Source: Enterobacter sp. Bisph1 | Lineage (GTDB): Bacteria > Pseudomonadota > Gammaproteobacteria > Enterobacterales > Enterobacteriaceae | Assembly: GCF_000814905.1 (NCBI RefSeq) | Contig: NZ_JXAG01000035.1 | Location: forward strand, 234,570 to 298,569 | Reading direction: 5' to 3' | DNA length: 64,000 bases | Shown: one piece after another, positions 9,006 through 18,704 of the stretch | Layout: each line of letters opens with the position of its first letter | Position numbering within the stretch: the first letter of the stretch is position 1 | The notes under the pieces: generated by a model | Seen by the model: only the letters and a program-made list of their open reading frames with translations | The model's database searches: none | Told to the model about the DNA's origin: nothing | Translations under genes and position numbers: made by a program

Positions 9006-11086
9006 TATTTGCCCCCGATGGTGGCAGTCATACGAATACTGCGGTTGTCAGACATCTCCATATTCGACAGCACCACCAGCTGCGGCAGACTACGGCGCAG
9101 GAAACGTGCCAGTAGCGGGCGCAGCGCATGGTTGACCAGCAACACCGGCGGCGCACCCAACATCTCCTGGCGCGCCAGCGCTTGTTGAGTTTGCTCCAGT
9201 AGACGATCCGCAAGACCCGGCTCCAGCCCGCCGCCGCCCTGCAATGCCTGCAGCAGCAAACGTTCCAGCGGCGTATCCAGACCGATAACCTGCACTTCAT
9301 CGTTACCGGGGAACCACTGCTGCGTGATCGCCCTACCCAACGCAACACGCACCACCGCCGTAAGTTCGTGCGGATCGGTTTGCAACGGCGCATGCTCGGC
9401 CAGGGTTTCGAGAATGGTACGCATATCGCGAATCGGCACTTTCTCCGCCAGCAGGTTTTGCAGCACTTTGTGCAGCGTCGTCAGGGTGACCACGCCCGGA
9501 ACTAAATCTTCCGTCAGCTTCGGCATCTCCTGGCTAACCCGGTCGAGCAACTGCTGCGCTTCCTGGCGGCCGAACAGCTCCGCTGAGTACTGGCTAATAA
9601 TATGGTTCAGGTGGGTTGCCACCACGGTACTGGCTTCCACCACGGTGAAGCCCTGAATCTGCGCTTGCTCTTTCAGTGCGCTCTCAATCCAGATAGCCGC
9701 CAGACCAAAGGCCGGATCGACGGTCGGTTCGCCCGGCAGCGTACCCGCAGCCGTGCCAGGGTTAATTGCCAGCCAGCGTCCCGGATAGGCTTCGCCACTG
9801 CCAATCTCTACCCCTTTCATCAGGATACGGTAGCGCGCGGGCGGCAGATCCATATTGTCACGGATATGCACCACCGGCGGCAGGAAGCCCATATCCTGGG
9901 CGAATTTCTTACGAATACTGCGGATACGGCCTAACAGCTCGCCATCCTGCTGGAAATCGACCATCGGGATCAGGCGGTAGCCCACTTCCATACCGAGAGA
10001 ATCTTCCAGCTGCACGTCGTTCCAGGTGGCTTCCACCGCCTGGGTATTTTCCGGCAATTTATTCATCGGCGCGGCTTCTGCAGGCGCGACCTGCTCTTTA
10101 CCCCGCAGCCACCAGGCCAGACCCAGCAGCGCGGCGGTAAACAGCAGGAAGACGAAGTTCGGCATCCCCGGCACCATCCCCAGCAGTCCGAGCACACCGG
10201 CGCTTAACATCATCACCCGTGGGTTGCTGAACAGCTGGCCGACCATCTGCTGGCCGACATCCTGATCGGTGCTGACGCGCGTTACGATAACGCCCGCTGC
10301 GGTCGAGATAACCAACGCCGGGATCTGTGCGACAAGGCCGTCACCAATGGTCAGCAGGGTATAGCTTTGCGCAGCATCGCCCATCGACAGGTCATGCTGC
10401 AAAACGCCCACCAGCAACCCGCCGATGACGTTAATCACCATGATCAGGATCCCGGCGACGGCGTCACCGCGAACGAATTTACTCGCACCGTCCATCGAGC
10501 CGTAGAAGTCTGCTTCCTGAGTTACTTCAGAGCGGCGACGTTTCGCTTCATCTTCACCAATAATCCCGGCGTTGAGGTCGGCGTCGATAGCCATCTGTTT
10601 ACCGGGCATCCCGTCGAGGACGAAACGCGCGCCCACTTCAGCGATACGTCCCGCACCTTTGGTGATAACCATAAAGTTGATGATAACGAGGATCACGAAC
10701 ACCACGATACCGATGGCGAAGTTTCCGCCCACCAGGAAGTGGCCAAAGGCTTCAACTACCCGCCCTGCCGCCGCCGAGCCCGTATGCCCTTCCATCAGGA
10801 TAATACGGGTTGAGGCCACGTTCAGCGCCAGGCGCAGCAAGGTGGTAAACAGCAGAATGGTCGGGAACGCGGCGAATTCCAGCGTGCGCTGGGTGAACAT
10901 CGCCACCAGCAGCACCATGATCGACAGCGCGATGTTAAAGGTGAACAGCAGGTCGAGGATAAACGCCGGTAGCGGCAGCACCATCATCGACAAAATAAGC
11001 AAAATGAGCACCGGCCCGGCAAGCACCTGCCATTGGGTCGATTTCAGATTGCTGGGCAGACGCAGCATTGCTACCAGATTAGCCAT
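9005..11086 (-). CDS. flhA: Flagellar export gate protein FlhA
   Basis: 693 residues, normal for FlhA. The N-terminal half has about eight membrane segments (VLAGPVLILLILSMMVLPLP onward) and the FHIPEP-type loop (VLDGMPGKQMAIDADLNAG near residue 190-208). The C-terminal cytosolic half forms the ring that docks export substrate-chaperone complexes. It sits in the flagellar basal body and couples the proton motive force to export. The start overlaps the flhB end by 8 bases, showing translational coupling within flhB-flhA-flhE. Confidence 0.98.
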   Translation of the reverse strand: MANLVAMLRLPSNLKSTQWQVLAGPVLILLILSMMVLPLPAFILDLLFTFNIALSIMVLLVAMFTQRTLEFAAFPTILLFTTLLRLALNVASTRIILMEGHTGSAAAGRVVEAFGHFLVGGNFAIGIVVFVILVIINFMVITKGAGRIAEVGARFVLDGMPGKQMAIDADLNAGIIGEDEAKRRRSEVTQEADFYGSMDGASKFVRGDAVAGILIMVINVIGGLLVGVLQHDLSMGDAAQSYTLLTIGDGLVAQIPALVISTAAGVIVTRVSTDQDVGQQMVGQLFSNPRVMMLSAGVLGLLGMVPGMPNFVFLLFTAALLGLAWWLRGKEQVAPAEAAPMNKLPENTQAVEATWNDVQLEDSLGMEVGYRLIPMVDFQQDGELLGRIRSIRKKFAQDMGFLPPVVHIRDNMDLPPARYRILMKGVEIGSGEAYPGRWLAINPGTAAGTLPGEPTVDPAFGLAAIWIESALKEQAQIQGFTVVEASTVVATHLNHIISQYSAELFGRQEAQQLLDRVSQEMPKLTEDLVPGVVTLTTLHKVLQNLLAEKVPIRDMRTILETLAEHAPLQTDPHELTAVVRVALGRAITQQWFPGNDEVQVIGLDTPLERLLLQALQGGGGLEPGLADRLLEQTQQALARQEMLGAPPVLLVNHALRPLLARFLRRSLPQLVVLSNMEMSDNRSIRMTATIGGK

Positions 11087-12230
11087 CGGTGTCCTTCTCG
11101 TTCATAAAGTCCAGCGCCTCAGGCACCGGGAGATTCTCAGGTTTAACAGGTCGTTGCCCGCCGGACAGACGCCAGCGTTTCAACTGCCAAACCCACGCCA
11201 GCACTTCGGCAACCGCCGCATACAGCTGGCCGGGGATTTGTTGACCAATTTCAGCATGCCGATAGAGCGCACGCGCCAGCGGCGGGGCTTCGAGGATTGG
11301 CACACGGTTTTCCATGCCCAGCTCGCGAATGCGCAGCGCCACCATTCCCGCGCCTTTCGCCACTACTTTCGGCGCGCTCATCTTGTTCTCGTCATACTGC
11401 AGCGCGACAGAGTAGTGTGTCGGGTTAGTGACAATCACATCGGCTTTCGGGACATCGGCCATCATGCGACGACGCGCAGCCGCACGCTGCATCTGGCGAA
11501 TACGCCCTTTAATATGCGGGTCGCCTTCGCTCTGTTTAAATTCATCGCGGATATCCTGACGGGACATACGCAATTTCTTCACATGGCTGTGGATCTGCCA
11601 AAAGACGTCAAATCCCACCATCGGAATAATACTCAGCGCCACTAACATGGCGCAGAGCCCGGCGAGGTTAAGGGCGCTGGCCATTGCCGTCAGCGGCGAC
11701 TCACTCATCAGGCGCATCATATCCGGCCAGTGTTGCCACAAAAACATCCCGGATACGCCGCCCATCAACAGCGCCTTCATCAGCGCTTTAAACAGCTCCG
11801 CACCGACCTGCGCCGAGAACAGACGTCCCACCCCGCTAATTGGGTTGAGTTTGGAAAACTTAAACTCCAGGGATTTAGTGCTGAATACCAGGCCGCCAAG
11901 CATTACCGGCGCAATCAGCGCAATAATCACCACCCCCGTCATCAGCGGTAACATGCCCATCAGTACGCTTTTCAGCATCACGATAATCTTGCCGAGGATC
12001 AGATTCTGGTCGCTGATAATTTTGTGATCGAAGCGCAGCCCGGTGGAGAGTGCCAGCGACAGCTTACGGCCGAACGCTTCGCCGCCGAACCACAGAATGC
12101 CGATGCCGACCAACATAATCAGTAATGATGTCAGTTCCTTGGATCGGGGGATCTGCCCTTCTTCGCGCGCTTTCTCTAGTCGGTGCGCTGTGGGGGCTTC
12201 TGTTTTGTCTTCGTTATCTTCCGAGGCCAC
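11079..12230 (-). CDS. flhB: Flagellar export switch protein FlhB
   Basis: 383 residues from the GTG at 12230, chosen because the product then begins ASEDNEDKTEAPTAHRLEK in line with E. coli FlhB (382 residues); an ATG at 12245 would add five residues and has no better ribosome-binding site. Four membrane segments occupy about 30-210, and the self-cleavage motif NPTH is present in VIVTNPTHYSVAL (about residue 265). FlhB switches export from rod/hook to filament substrates. First gene of flhBAE, with an FlhDC-like box upstream. Confidence 0.96.
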   Translation of the reverse strand: MASEDNEDKTEAPTAHRLEKAREEGQIPRSKELTSLLIMLVGIGILWFGGEAFGRKLSLALSTGLRFDHKIISDQNLILGKIIVMLKSVLMGMLPLMTGVVIIALIAPVMLGGLVFSTKSLEFKFSKLNPISGVGRLFSAQVGAELFKALMKALLMGGVSGMFLWQHWPDMMRLMSESPLTAMASALNLAGLCAMLVALSIIPMVGFDVFWQIHSHVKKLRMSRQDIRDEFKQSEGDPHIKGRIRQMQRAAARRRMMADVPKADVIVTNPTHYSVALQYDENKMSAPKVVAKGAGMVALRIRELGMENRVPILEAPPLARALYRHAEIGQQIPGQLYAAVAEVLAWVWQLKRWRLSGGQRPVKPENLPVPEALDFMNEKDTDG

Positions 12231-12285
12231 GGGCAACACATCCACGGGTTAGTTTGATGACATATTGCCAGAGAGCCTTCGCGCC

Positions 12286-12328
12286 AATGGGCAGAGTAAG
12301 CGCTAAAAACAGGGGGTTTTCGCTATTT
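12286..12328 (-). promoter_or_regulatory. Possible FlhDC box of the flhB promoter
   Basis: Two half-sites like the FlhD4C2 recognition sequence: AATGGGCAGAGTAAGCG (12286-12302) and CGCTATTT (12321-12328). Orientation is correct, but the spacer is 18 bases rather than the usual 10-12, and the first half has one extra base. It lies about 60 bases upstream of flhB. flhB is a class II flagellar operon in relatives, which supports the idea. Confidence 0.4.
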
Positions 12329-12475
12329 GAATTTTCGATAAGGGTTTGGCATGAGGCCGTGACTGGCAAGGGAATGAGTTAAAAAAATAGCCAAAGGTCA
12401 GAGATAACCCGACAAAAACAGAAAATATACCGACAATTTCGCCGATCTGTTGATTGGTTTTACGGCAATGCATCA

Positions 12476-12514
12476 CGTCTGCGCTATGGAAAAGTCACTT
12501 TTCCATGCAAGACG
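12476..12514. repeat. Imperfect inverted repeat between flhB and cheZ
   Basis: A perfect 10-bp arm ATGGAAAAGT (12486-12495) and its complement (12497-12506) around one base, extended outward by CGTCT/AGACG with small bulges. No T run follows either way, so it does not look like a terminator. The 12231-12609 gap otherwise holds the FlhDC-like box, the flhB promoter and the cheZ terminator. Confidence 0.5.
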
Positions 12515-12528
12515 CAGGACAGGCAAAA

Positions 12529-12552
12529 AAAGGGAAGGAAACCCTTCCCTTT
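12529..12552 (-). terminator. Rho-independent terminator of tar-cheRBYZ
   Basis: A 10-bp stem AAAGGGAAGG/CCTTCCCTTT with loop AAAC, followed on the minus strand by a T run. It lies about 60 bases after cheZ. Confidence 0.85.
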
Positions 12553-12609
12553 GGCTTTTGCCCGTTGGTCACGCTTCTTCACAGAAATTGAAGAGAGCTG
12601 ACCGGCAAA

Positions 12610-13254
12610 TCAGAAGCCCAGGCTGTCGAGCAGGTCGTCGACCTGATCCTGGCTTGCCACCACACCCGCTTTGGTTGCGTCGAGCTGTGGGCCGTTAAGC
12701 AGGCTGTCATTTTCACGTTTCGGCCGCGCGGACTGGTCCGGAATGTTCTCCAGCAGCACCATCAGCAGCTGACGTTCAATCTCCTGGACCACATCCATCA
12801 TGCGCTTGATAACCTGACCGGTAAGGTCCTGGAAATCCTGCGCCATCATAATGTCCAGCAGCTGGGCGTTGGTGAAGCTGGTGTGACCCGGCACTTCGCC
12901 AAGAAACTTACGCGTATCGGTGACCAGTTCGCGGGCATCGGCCAGCTCAATCGGGTTTTCGAACCATTCGTCCCAGCGTTTGCTCAGCTCTTTCGAGCCT
13001 CTTTCCATCTCATCCTGGTGCGGCTGAGAGGCTTCAACGCTGTTCAGCGCGCGTTCCGCCGCTTGTGCGGTCATCTGCACCACATAGTCCAGGCGATCGC
13101 GGGCATCGGGAATCGCTTCCGCCGCTTCCGCAATTGCCTGATCGAGACCTAATTCGCGAAGGCTATCACGCAGCATACGCGTCAGGCTGCCGATCCTGGA
13201 AATGATGTCGCTGGGAGAATGGTCGTCCGCAGGTTTAATTGATGGTTGAATCAT
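12610..13254 (-). CDS. cheZ: CheY-P phosphatase CheZ
   Basis: 214 residues from the ATG at 13254, exactly the E. coli length, start [16 protein letters not shown]. The open frame continues further upstream into cheY, but those residues are not CheZ. CheZ is a helical homodimer that speeds up loss of phosphate from CheY-P. The catalytic Gln region is seen in [19 protein letters not shown] (about 140-158), and the CheY-binding tail ends in [13 protein letters not shown]. The last gene of the che operon, 13 bases after cheY. Confidence 0.97.
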   Translation of the reverse strand: MIQPSIKPADDHSPSDIISRIGSLTRMLRDSLRELGLDQAIAEAAEAIPDARDRLDYVVQMTAQAAERALNSVEASQPHQDEMERGSKELSKRWDEWFENPIELADARELVTDTRKFLGEVPGHTSFTNAQLLDIMMAQDFQDLTGQVIKRMMDVVQEIERQLLMVLLENIPDQSARPKRENDSLLNGPQLDATKAGVVASQDQVDDLLDSLGF

Positions 13255-13267
13255 TATCCAGTCCTCA

Positions 13268-13663
<396 letters not shown>

Positions 13664-13674
13664 TTACTCCTGGT

Positions 13675-14724
13675 TCAAATACGTATTGCCTGTCCGGCAC
13701 TGATTTTCGCCAGCATCTGCTGGCTTACCTGGCTAAGATCGACCACTTCGCTGACGCCACCCATATTGATGGCCTCACGCGGCATGCCGAACACCACACA
13801 ACTTGCCTCGTTTTGCGCAATCGTCCAGGCGCCCGCCTGGTGCATTGCTAACATTCCGGCCGCGCCATCGTTGCCCATCCCCGTGAGAATCACCCCCACG
13901 GCGTTGCGCCCCGCATGTTTCGCCACCGAATGAAACAGTACATCCACCGACGGACGGTGCCGGTTAACCGGCGGACCATCGTGGATCCTGATTTGATAGT
14001 TCGCCCCGCTGCGGGACAACTCCATATGCTTATCCCCAGGCGCAATATAGGCATGTCCCGGCAGTACGCGTTCGCCATCTTCCGCTTCTTTTACGCTTAT
14101 CTGACAGAGCTTATTCAAGCGTTCGGCAAAGGAGCGGGTAAAGCCCGGCGGCATATGCTGAGTGATAAGAATACCCGGACTTGAGAGCGGCAATGGCTGG
14201 AGTACATGCCTAATTGCCTCTGTTCCTCCCGTTGACGCGCCAATCACCAGCAATTTTTCCGAACTGAGCAGCGGCCCGGCTTTTAATGTTACGGGCGGCG
14301 CCATCGGTTTATGCGCCGCGATACGTGCGCGCGATGCGGTGCGCACTTTCTCGGCGATCATTTCGCTGTAGGCCAGCATACCTTCACGAATGCCGATTTG
14401 CGGCTTGGTGACAAAATCAATCGCCCCCAACTCCAGTGCGCGCAGCGTGACTTCCGAGCCTTTTCCCGTCAGCGAAGAGACCATCACTACCGGCATCGGG
14501 CGCAGACGCATTAATTTTTCAAGGAAATCGAGCCCGTCCATGCGCGGCATTTCCACATCCAGCGTTAACACGTCAGGGTTGAATTTTTTAATCAGATCCC
14601 TGGCAACCAACGGATCCGGCGCCGTCGCCACCATTTCCATATCACTGTGGCTATTGATAATTTCTGTCATGATCTGGCGCATCAAAGCGGAATCATCGAC
14701 GGACAATACCCTGATTTTACTCAT
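13675..14724 (-). CDS. cheB: Receptor methylesterase/deamidase CheB
   Basis: 349 residues. N-terminal receiver domain with [18 protein letters not shown] (Asp about 56) and a C-terminal esterase domain with the catalytic Ser in [16 protein letters not shown] (about 164), His in ITQHMPPGF (about 190) and Asp in [11 protein letters not shown] (about 286). It removes methyl groups and amides from chemoreceptor glutamates when phosphorylated by CheA, giving adaptation. It overlaps cheR by 4 bases. Confidence 0.98.
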   Translation of the reverse strand: MSKIRVLSVDDSALMRQIMTEIINSHSDMEMVATAPDPLVARDLIKKFNPDVLTLDVEMPRMDGLDFLEKLMRLRPMPVVMVSSLTGKGSEVTLRALELGAIDFVTKPQIGIREGMLAYSEMIAEKVRTASRARIAAHKPMAPPVTLKAGPLLSSEKLLVIGASTGGTEAIRHVLQPLPLSSPGILITQHMPPGFTRSFAERLNKLCQISVKEAEDGERVLPGHAYIAPGDKHMELSRSGANYQIRIHDGPPVNRHRPSVDVLFHSVAKHAGRNAVGVILTGMGNDGAAGMLAMHQAGAWTIAQNEASCVVFGMPREAINMGGVSEVVDLSQVSQQMLAKISAGQAIRI

Positions 14725-15590
14725 GCTTTTTCCTTACTCAGCGCATAAACCGTCTGCCCACGCAGGGTAAACTCGCGCACAAGGTTGCTGAAGTTCTCCG
14801 AATGCCCGGCAAACAATAATCCGTCCGGCTTAAGCAGCGGAGCAAAACGATGCAGAATGTCCTGTTGCGTCGTTTTATCAAAATAAATCATTACGTTACG
14901 GCAAAAAATTGCGTCGAATGGCCCCGGAACATTGTACTGTTTATCCAGTAAGTTCACGGTGGTGAAATCGACGTAGTTCGCCAGCTCCTGCCGTACGCGT
15001 ACCAAACCCGAGTGCGGACCGGTACCGCGCATAAAATAGCGCTGCATCTGCTGAGGCGAGAGGGTTTTCAACTCGTCCTGACGGTAAACGCCATTACGCG
15101 CTTTACTCAGCACTTCCGTATCAATGTCGCTGGCGAACACTTTCCAGCGACCCGGTGCCATACCTAACGCGTCAGCGAGGGTAATCGCCAGTGAGTACGG
15201 CTCTTCGCCGGTTGACGCAGCTGCGCTCCAGACGCGATATTCCCCCGAGCGTTTGCGCGCATGCTCCGCCAGAACCGGGAAGTGATGAGCTTCGCGAAAA
15301 AAAGCGGTGAGATTGGTGGTCAGCGAGTTAATAAACGCTTGCCACTCAGCGCTATTCTGATTCGCCTCCAGCATGCTCAGATAGCGGCCAAAATCATCTA
15401 ACCCCAGCTCGCGTAAACGGCGGACAAGACGGTTATAAACCATGTCGCGTTTATGATCCGCGAGGACAATCCCCGCGCGCTGGTAGATCAATTGACATAT
15501 CCGACGGAAATGCGCGTCGGACAGCGCCAGGCGCTGTGTCATCTGTTGTAATATGGATGACGTTTGCCCGTTAGGCATGGTTGATGTCAT
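14721..15590 (-). CDS. cheR: Receptor methyltransferase CheR
   Basis: 289 residues. An N-terminal helical domain and a SAM-dependent methyltransferase domain with [19 protein letters not shown] (about 118-136) and [13 protein letters not shown] (about 227-239). It adds methyl groups to receptor glutamates and docks to the C-terminal NWETF peptide that tar carries in this window. GAGAAGG precedes the ATG. Upstream, where E. coli has tap, only a decayed receptor gene remains. Confidence 0.97.
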   Translation of the reverse strand: MTSTMPNGQTSSILQQMTQRLALSDAHFRRICQLIYQRAGIVLADHKRDMVYNRLVRRLRELGLDDFGRYLSMLEANQNSAEWQAFINSLTTNLTAFFREAHHFPVLAEHARKRSGEYRVWSAAASTGEEPYSLAITLADALGMAPGRWKVFASDIDTEVLSKARNGVYRQDELKTLSPQQMQRYFMRGTGPHSGLVRVRQELANYVDFTTVNLLDKQYNVPGPFDAIFCRNVMIYFDKTTQQDILHRFAPLLKPDGLLFAGHSENFSNLVREFTLRGQTVYALSKEKA

Positions 15591-15689
15591 AGCGCCTTCT
15601 CAACTAGGTTCAGGTTGCAACAAGCACAGCCTAAGGCGGTGCCATCTCGGGTTTTGCTGCGTCATGCTCTTTAATCTTCAAAATGGCGC

Positions 15690-15960
15690 CCTCACACGCG
15701 GGTTTGCCAATGGGTCGGTTGCTGAAGCTGCCTTTTTGACCAGCGCAGCGTTCTGTTATTTCACCTGACCGTCCGTTACAGCCTGAGCCACCTGCTCTAT
15801 CCCGCGACGCATAACGCTGCGGAGGCGATCTCGCCCTTGATACTTGACCTGATTGACCGCGCGGATGATTCCCACATCATCTGCACGGTGGTGTTCACGC
15901 GTGCAGAGCACGGGAAACCGACGCGTCCATCAAATCACGATACTTTCGCCTTCACGCTGC
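15690..15960 (-). pseudogene. Remnant of a second chemoreceptor (tap position)
   Basis: The minus strand carries broken pieces that match the tar signalling domain in order but in different frames: GIIRAVNQV (about 15875-15849), GEIASA (around 15830), RRGIEQVAQAV (about 15815-15780), a stop, then QNAALVKKAAS (about 15755-15724). They correspond to tar residues in the [24 protein letters not shown] to QNASLVQQS stretch. In E. coli tap lies exactly between tar and cheR. Upstream parts of the receptor are gone. This explains the 400-base gap without a gene. Confidence 0.75.
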
Positions 15961-15993
15961 GCCCGCCAAAGGCCAGAACCCCATGAAGTACGG

Positions 15994-17658
15994 TTAAAAG
16001 GTTTCCCAGTTCTCTTCTGACCCGCTGGCAAGCGGACGACTGCGCGCCGCTGCCGGTGCCCCGCCGGCGGCCGGTGAAACGGCACGCTGCGCCGGTTTAC
16101 CGCTCGTCGCGGAGAGACGGAAGGCCGATACCGCCTGCGTCAGCAGACTGGCTTGTTCTTCCAGCGCCGCGGCAGCGGCAGCCGACTGTTGTACCAGCGA
16201 GGCGTTTTGCTGCGTGACGCGATCCATTTCAGATACCGCCAGCGCAACCTGATCGATGCCGCGACTCTGTTCATCAGACGCAGAGGCTATTTCGCCCATA
16301 ATGTCATTCACCCGCGTCACTGCGCTTACGATGTCCGACATGGTTTCCCCTGCGCTTTCCACCAGTACAGAACCGGTATCGACACGGGAGACAGAATCTT
16401 CAATTAAGCCTTTAATTTCTTTTGCTGCCTGTGCACTGCGGCTGGCGAGATTACGCACTTCCCCGGCGACTACCGCAAAGCCGCGCCCCTGTTCACCGGC
16501 ACGCGCCGCTTCAACCGCCGCGTTAAGAGCCAGGATATTGGTTTGGAAGGCAATACCGTCAATCACGCTGATAATATCGGCGATTTTCTGTGAACTGCCG
16601 GCAATGTCATGCATGGTTTTCACCACGCTGGCGACCACTTTACCGCCACGTTCCGCCGTTTCCGACGCGCTGTGCGCCAGCAGTGAAGCCTGACGGGCGT
16701 TATCGGCGTTCTGTTTCACCGTCGCGGTCAGCTCTTCCATACTGGCGGCGGTCTGCTCAAGGGCGGACGCCTGCTCTTCGGTACGGGAAGAGAGATCGTT
16801 GTTCCCGGCGGCAATTTCGCTGGTGCCGGAGTAGATGGCATCGGAACCGTGGCGCACGTTGGTCACCGTTTCGATCAGCGCGTTCTGCATATGATCGACA
16901 CTCTGCGCCAGCTCCGTCATCTCGCTGCGCCCGGCGATGGTCAGTTTATGCGTCAGGTTGCCAGCGGCGATTTCGCGAATATGGGTAATCACCGCCGACA
17001 GCGGCGTCAGCAGAATACGGCGGATGCCGTACCACACACCGCCCAGCACCAGCGCCATTGCCAGCGCCAGAATCGCCATCTGCCATTTCGCAAAGTTGTA
17101 ATCGCTGACGCTCTGCTCCCATGCGTTGCGATAGAGACCCGCGCTGAGAGTCGCGTACTGCTTCATCGCTTCGCCAAGGGCGTTTTGCATCCCTTGCGTT
17201 GGCTGCGCCATAAAGGCGTTGATATTGCCCGCTTCGAGGAACTGCACCAGTTCGCTCAGGGCTGCACTATAGGTACGGTATTTATCATCCAGCGACTGGC
17301 GCACAGCATCCGTTTCCGGCAGCGACGGCAGCGCGCGGAAAGCGTCGTAATGTTTCGCCGCATCGGCAAGCGAAGCTTTGGCGCTGTTCAGCAGATCGGT
17401 TTTTGCACTGCTCTGCTGGTTGCTCGGATCAAGCAACATCCGTGCGGATGAGCGGCTCAGGTTGATACGCGTTTGCAGCATCAGTTCCCAGGCCTGACCG
17501 AGTTCAGTTTGCTGCATCCGTAAATCATTAGAGACCGCAAAACTATCCTGGTTTTGCTTAAGGGATGAGAAAAACAAACCTCCGGAGACGAGCTGTAACA
17601 GGGCAAAAACCACCAACACGCTCATAAGCAGAGTAACGACGCGGATACGGTTCAACAT
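15994..17658 (-). CDS. tar: Methyl-accepting chemotaxis protein, Tar-type (aspartate receptor)
   Basis: 554 residues (E. coli Tar is 553). Order: N-terminal membrane helix (7-30), periplasmic four-helix ligand domain, second membrane helix (about 195-215), HAMP, methylation helices, and the hairpin tip [20 protein letters not shown] (about 370-390). The C-terminus is NWETF, the CheR/CheB docking peptide. The ligand-domain stretch [13 protein letters not shown] corresponds to the E. coli Tar aspartate-binding region, where the first conserved Arg is replaced by Ser in the SRS/SRA register; ligand is therefore likely but not proven to be aspartate. A sigma-28 promoter lies just upstream. Confidence 0.93.
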   Translation of the reverse strand: MLNRIRVVTLLMSVLVVFALLQLVSGGLFFSSLKQNQDSFAVSNDLRMQQTELGQAWELMLQTRINLSRSSARMLLDPSNQQSSAKTDLLNSAKASLADAAKHYDAFRALPSLPETDAVRQSLDDKYRTYSAALSELVQFLEAGNINAFMAQPTQGMQNALGEAMKQYATLSAGLYRNAWEQSVSDYNFAKWQMAILALAMALVLGGVWYGIRRILLTPLSAVITHIREIAAGNLTHKLTIAGRSEMTELAQSVDHMQNALIETVTNVRHGSDAIYSGTSEIAAGNNDLSSRTEEQASALEQTAASMEELTATVKQNADNARQASLLAHSASETAERGGKVVASVVKTMHDIAGSSQKIADIISVIDGIAFQTNILALNAAVEAARAGEQGRGFAVVAGEVRNLASRSAQAAKEIKGLIEDSVSRVDTGSVLVESAGETMSDIVSAVTRVNDIMGEIASASDEQSRGIDQVALAVSEMDRVTQQNASLVQQSAAAAAALEEQASLLTQAVSAFRLSATSGKPAQRAVSPAAGGAPAAARSRPLASGSEENWETF

Positions 17659-17689
17659 GCGACACCTTCTTGAAAAGTTCTTAACGGTG

Positions 17690-17716
17690 TTATCGGCATG
17701 CCCTCACGGAACTTTA
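17690..17716 (-). promoter_or_regulatory. Sigma-28 (FliA) promoter of tar
   Basis: On the minus strand TAAAGTTC, an 11-base spacer and GCCGATAA, which matches the FliA consensus almost base for base. The tar start is about 31 bases downstream of the -10 box. It allows tar-cheRBYZ to be expressed as a class III unit, cut off from cheW by the fimbrial operon. Confidence 0.9.
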
Positions 17717-17744
17717 CATTTGCGAAAGGGAAAAAAATTGTGAC

Positions 17745-18704
17745 TTAAAACGTAATGTCGACGGTTAGGGTGTCGCTATAGGTTCCTCCCGGCGGCGTGC
17801 TCTGCGCGCTCAGCACCCGCGCGGTGTAATTGTAGGTTCGCAACAGACCGTCAGTGCTGACTTGCGATGAGATGCCGCTTGCCCAGCGCTCCGCACCCAC
17901 GCTGCCCCAGCGGTTGCTGGTAGCCTCTTTATAAATCTCATAGCTAAGCCGATTGCTGCCGCTGGCCATGTTGCGCGCGCCGCCGCTGTAATAGCCGCCG
18001 TTATTGATTCCGACGCTGTAAACCATACCTTTGGTACAGGTGATGGCAATAGATTGCGAAACGGTCGGGAAGTTACGCACCAGCGGCGCACTACCAAAAT
18101 TAACGTTTGGCGCGCTAATGGTGGTGCAGTCGTTTGTCACCGTGCCGGTAATTTGCAGGCTGGTCGCCGCCGTACCGGTCTGCGACGAGAGACAGATATT
18201 GAGGGCTCCAAGGGCACAGATGTTATACGCAACGCTAAAGTTGAGGGTGACGGTGTAGGGTCCGGCGCTGACGTTCTGTCCCGGCACGGTAAGAAAATAG
18301 AGGGGTATGGTAAACGTTCGGCTTCCCAATAGCCCCAGCAATACCGAACCACTCCAGGTAAAACTGTTGCCGCCGATGTTCAGTTCGCTGTTGTTAGCAC
18401 AACCGGCGCGGCCGCAAAGGCGCAGTGGAATGACATCCGTCACGGTGGCATCATCGGAACGTTTCATTGCCCCCCGGTTGCTGGCCGTCGCGCTCGCGCC
18501 AATCAGCGTTAAGGTTACCGAATCGTTGGTCAGAATATTAAGCACCGTATCGCAGCGCACCAGCAAATTAGCGGTCGTGCTTTGCGCGCTGGCGTTGAGC
18601 ACAAACGAGGTGACGGCACCCAATGCGCCATTAGTGGTACCCACGGTGCACGCTGACCATGCTGGTCCACAACACAGGAGTAGGAATAAAAATAGCCGAC
18701 GCAT
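17745..18704 (-). CDS. Csu-type fimbrial tip adhesin (two SCPU domains)
   Basis: 319 residues from the ATG at 18704, chosen because GGAGG lies 8 bases upstream and it opens a signal peptide (MRRLFLFLLLCCGPAWSA). Two spore-coat-U domains are visible: one from about residue 20 to 165, one from about 170 to the end (pilin-like end TPPGGTYSDTLTVDITF). Two-domain proteins at the end of such operons (CsuE) form the pilus tip that sticks to surfaces. The ATG overlaps the usher stop by one base, so expression is coupled. Confidence 0.82.
   Translation of the reverse strand: MRRLFLFLLLCCGPAWSACTVGTTNGALGAVTSFVLNASAQSTTANLLVRCDTVLNILTNDSVTLTLIGASATASNRGAMKRSDDATVTDVIPLRLCGRAGCANNSELNIGGNSFTWSGSVLLGLLGSRTFTIPLYFLTVPGQNVSAGPYTVTLNFSVAYNICALGALNICLSSQTGTAATSLQITGTVTNDCTTISAPNVNFGSAPLVRNFPTVSQSIAITCTKGMVYSVGINNGGYYSGGARNMASGSNRLSYEIYKEATSNRWGSVGAERWASGISSQVSTDGLLRTYNYTARVLSAQSTPPGGTYSDTLTVDITF

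Noticed and set aside
10572..11645. 357-codon plus-strand frame
   Set aside because: Antisense shadow of flhA and flhB in GC-rich coding DNA; composition is Arg/Ser/Thr-rich without any family motif.
15724..15987. Plus-strand open frame of about 75 codons ending at the TGA near 15985
   Set aside because: It has no start or ribosome-binding site and is the complement of the decayed receptor pieces on the minus strand, which explain the sequence better.
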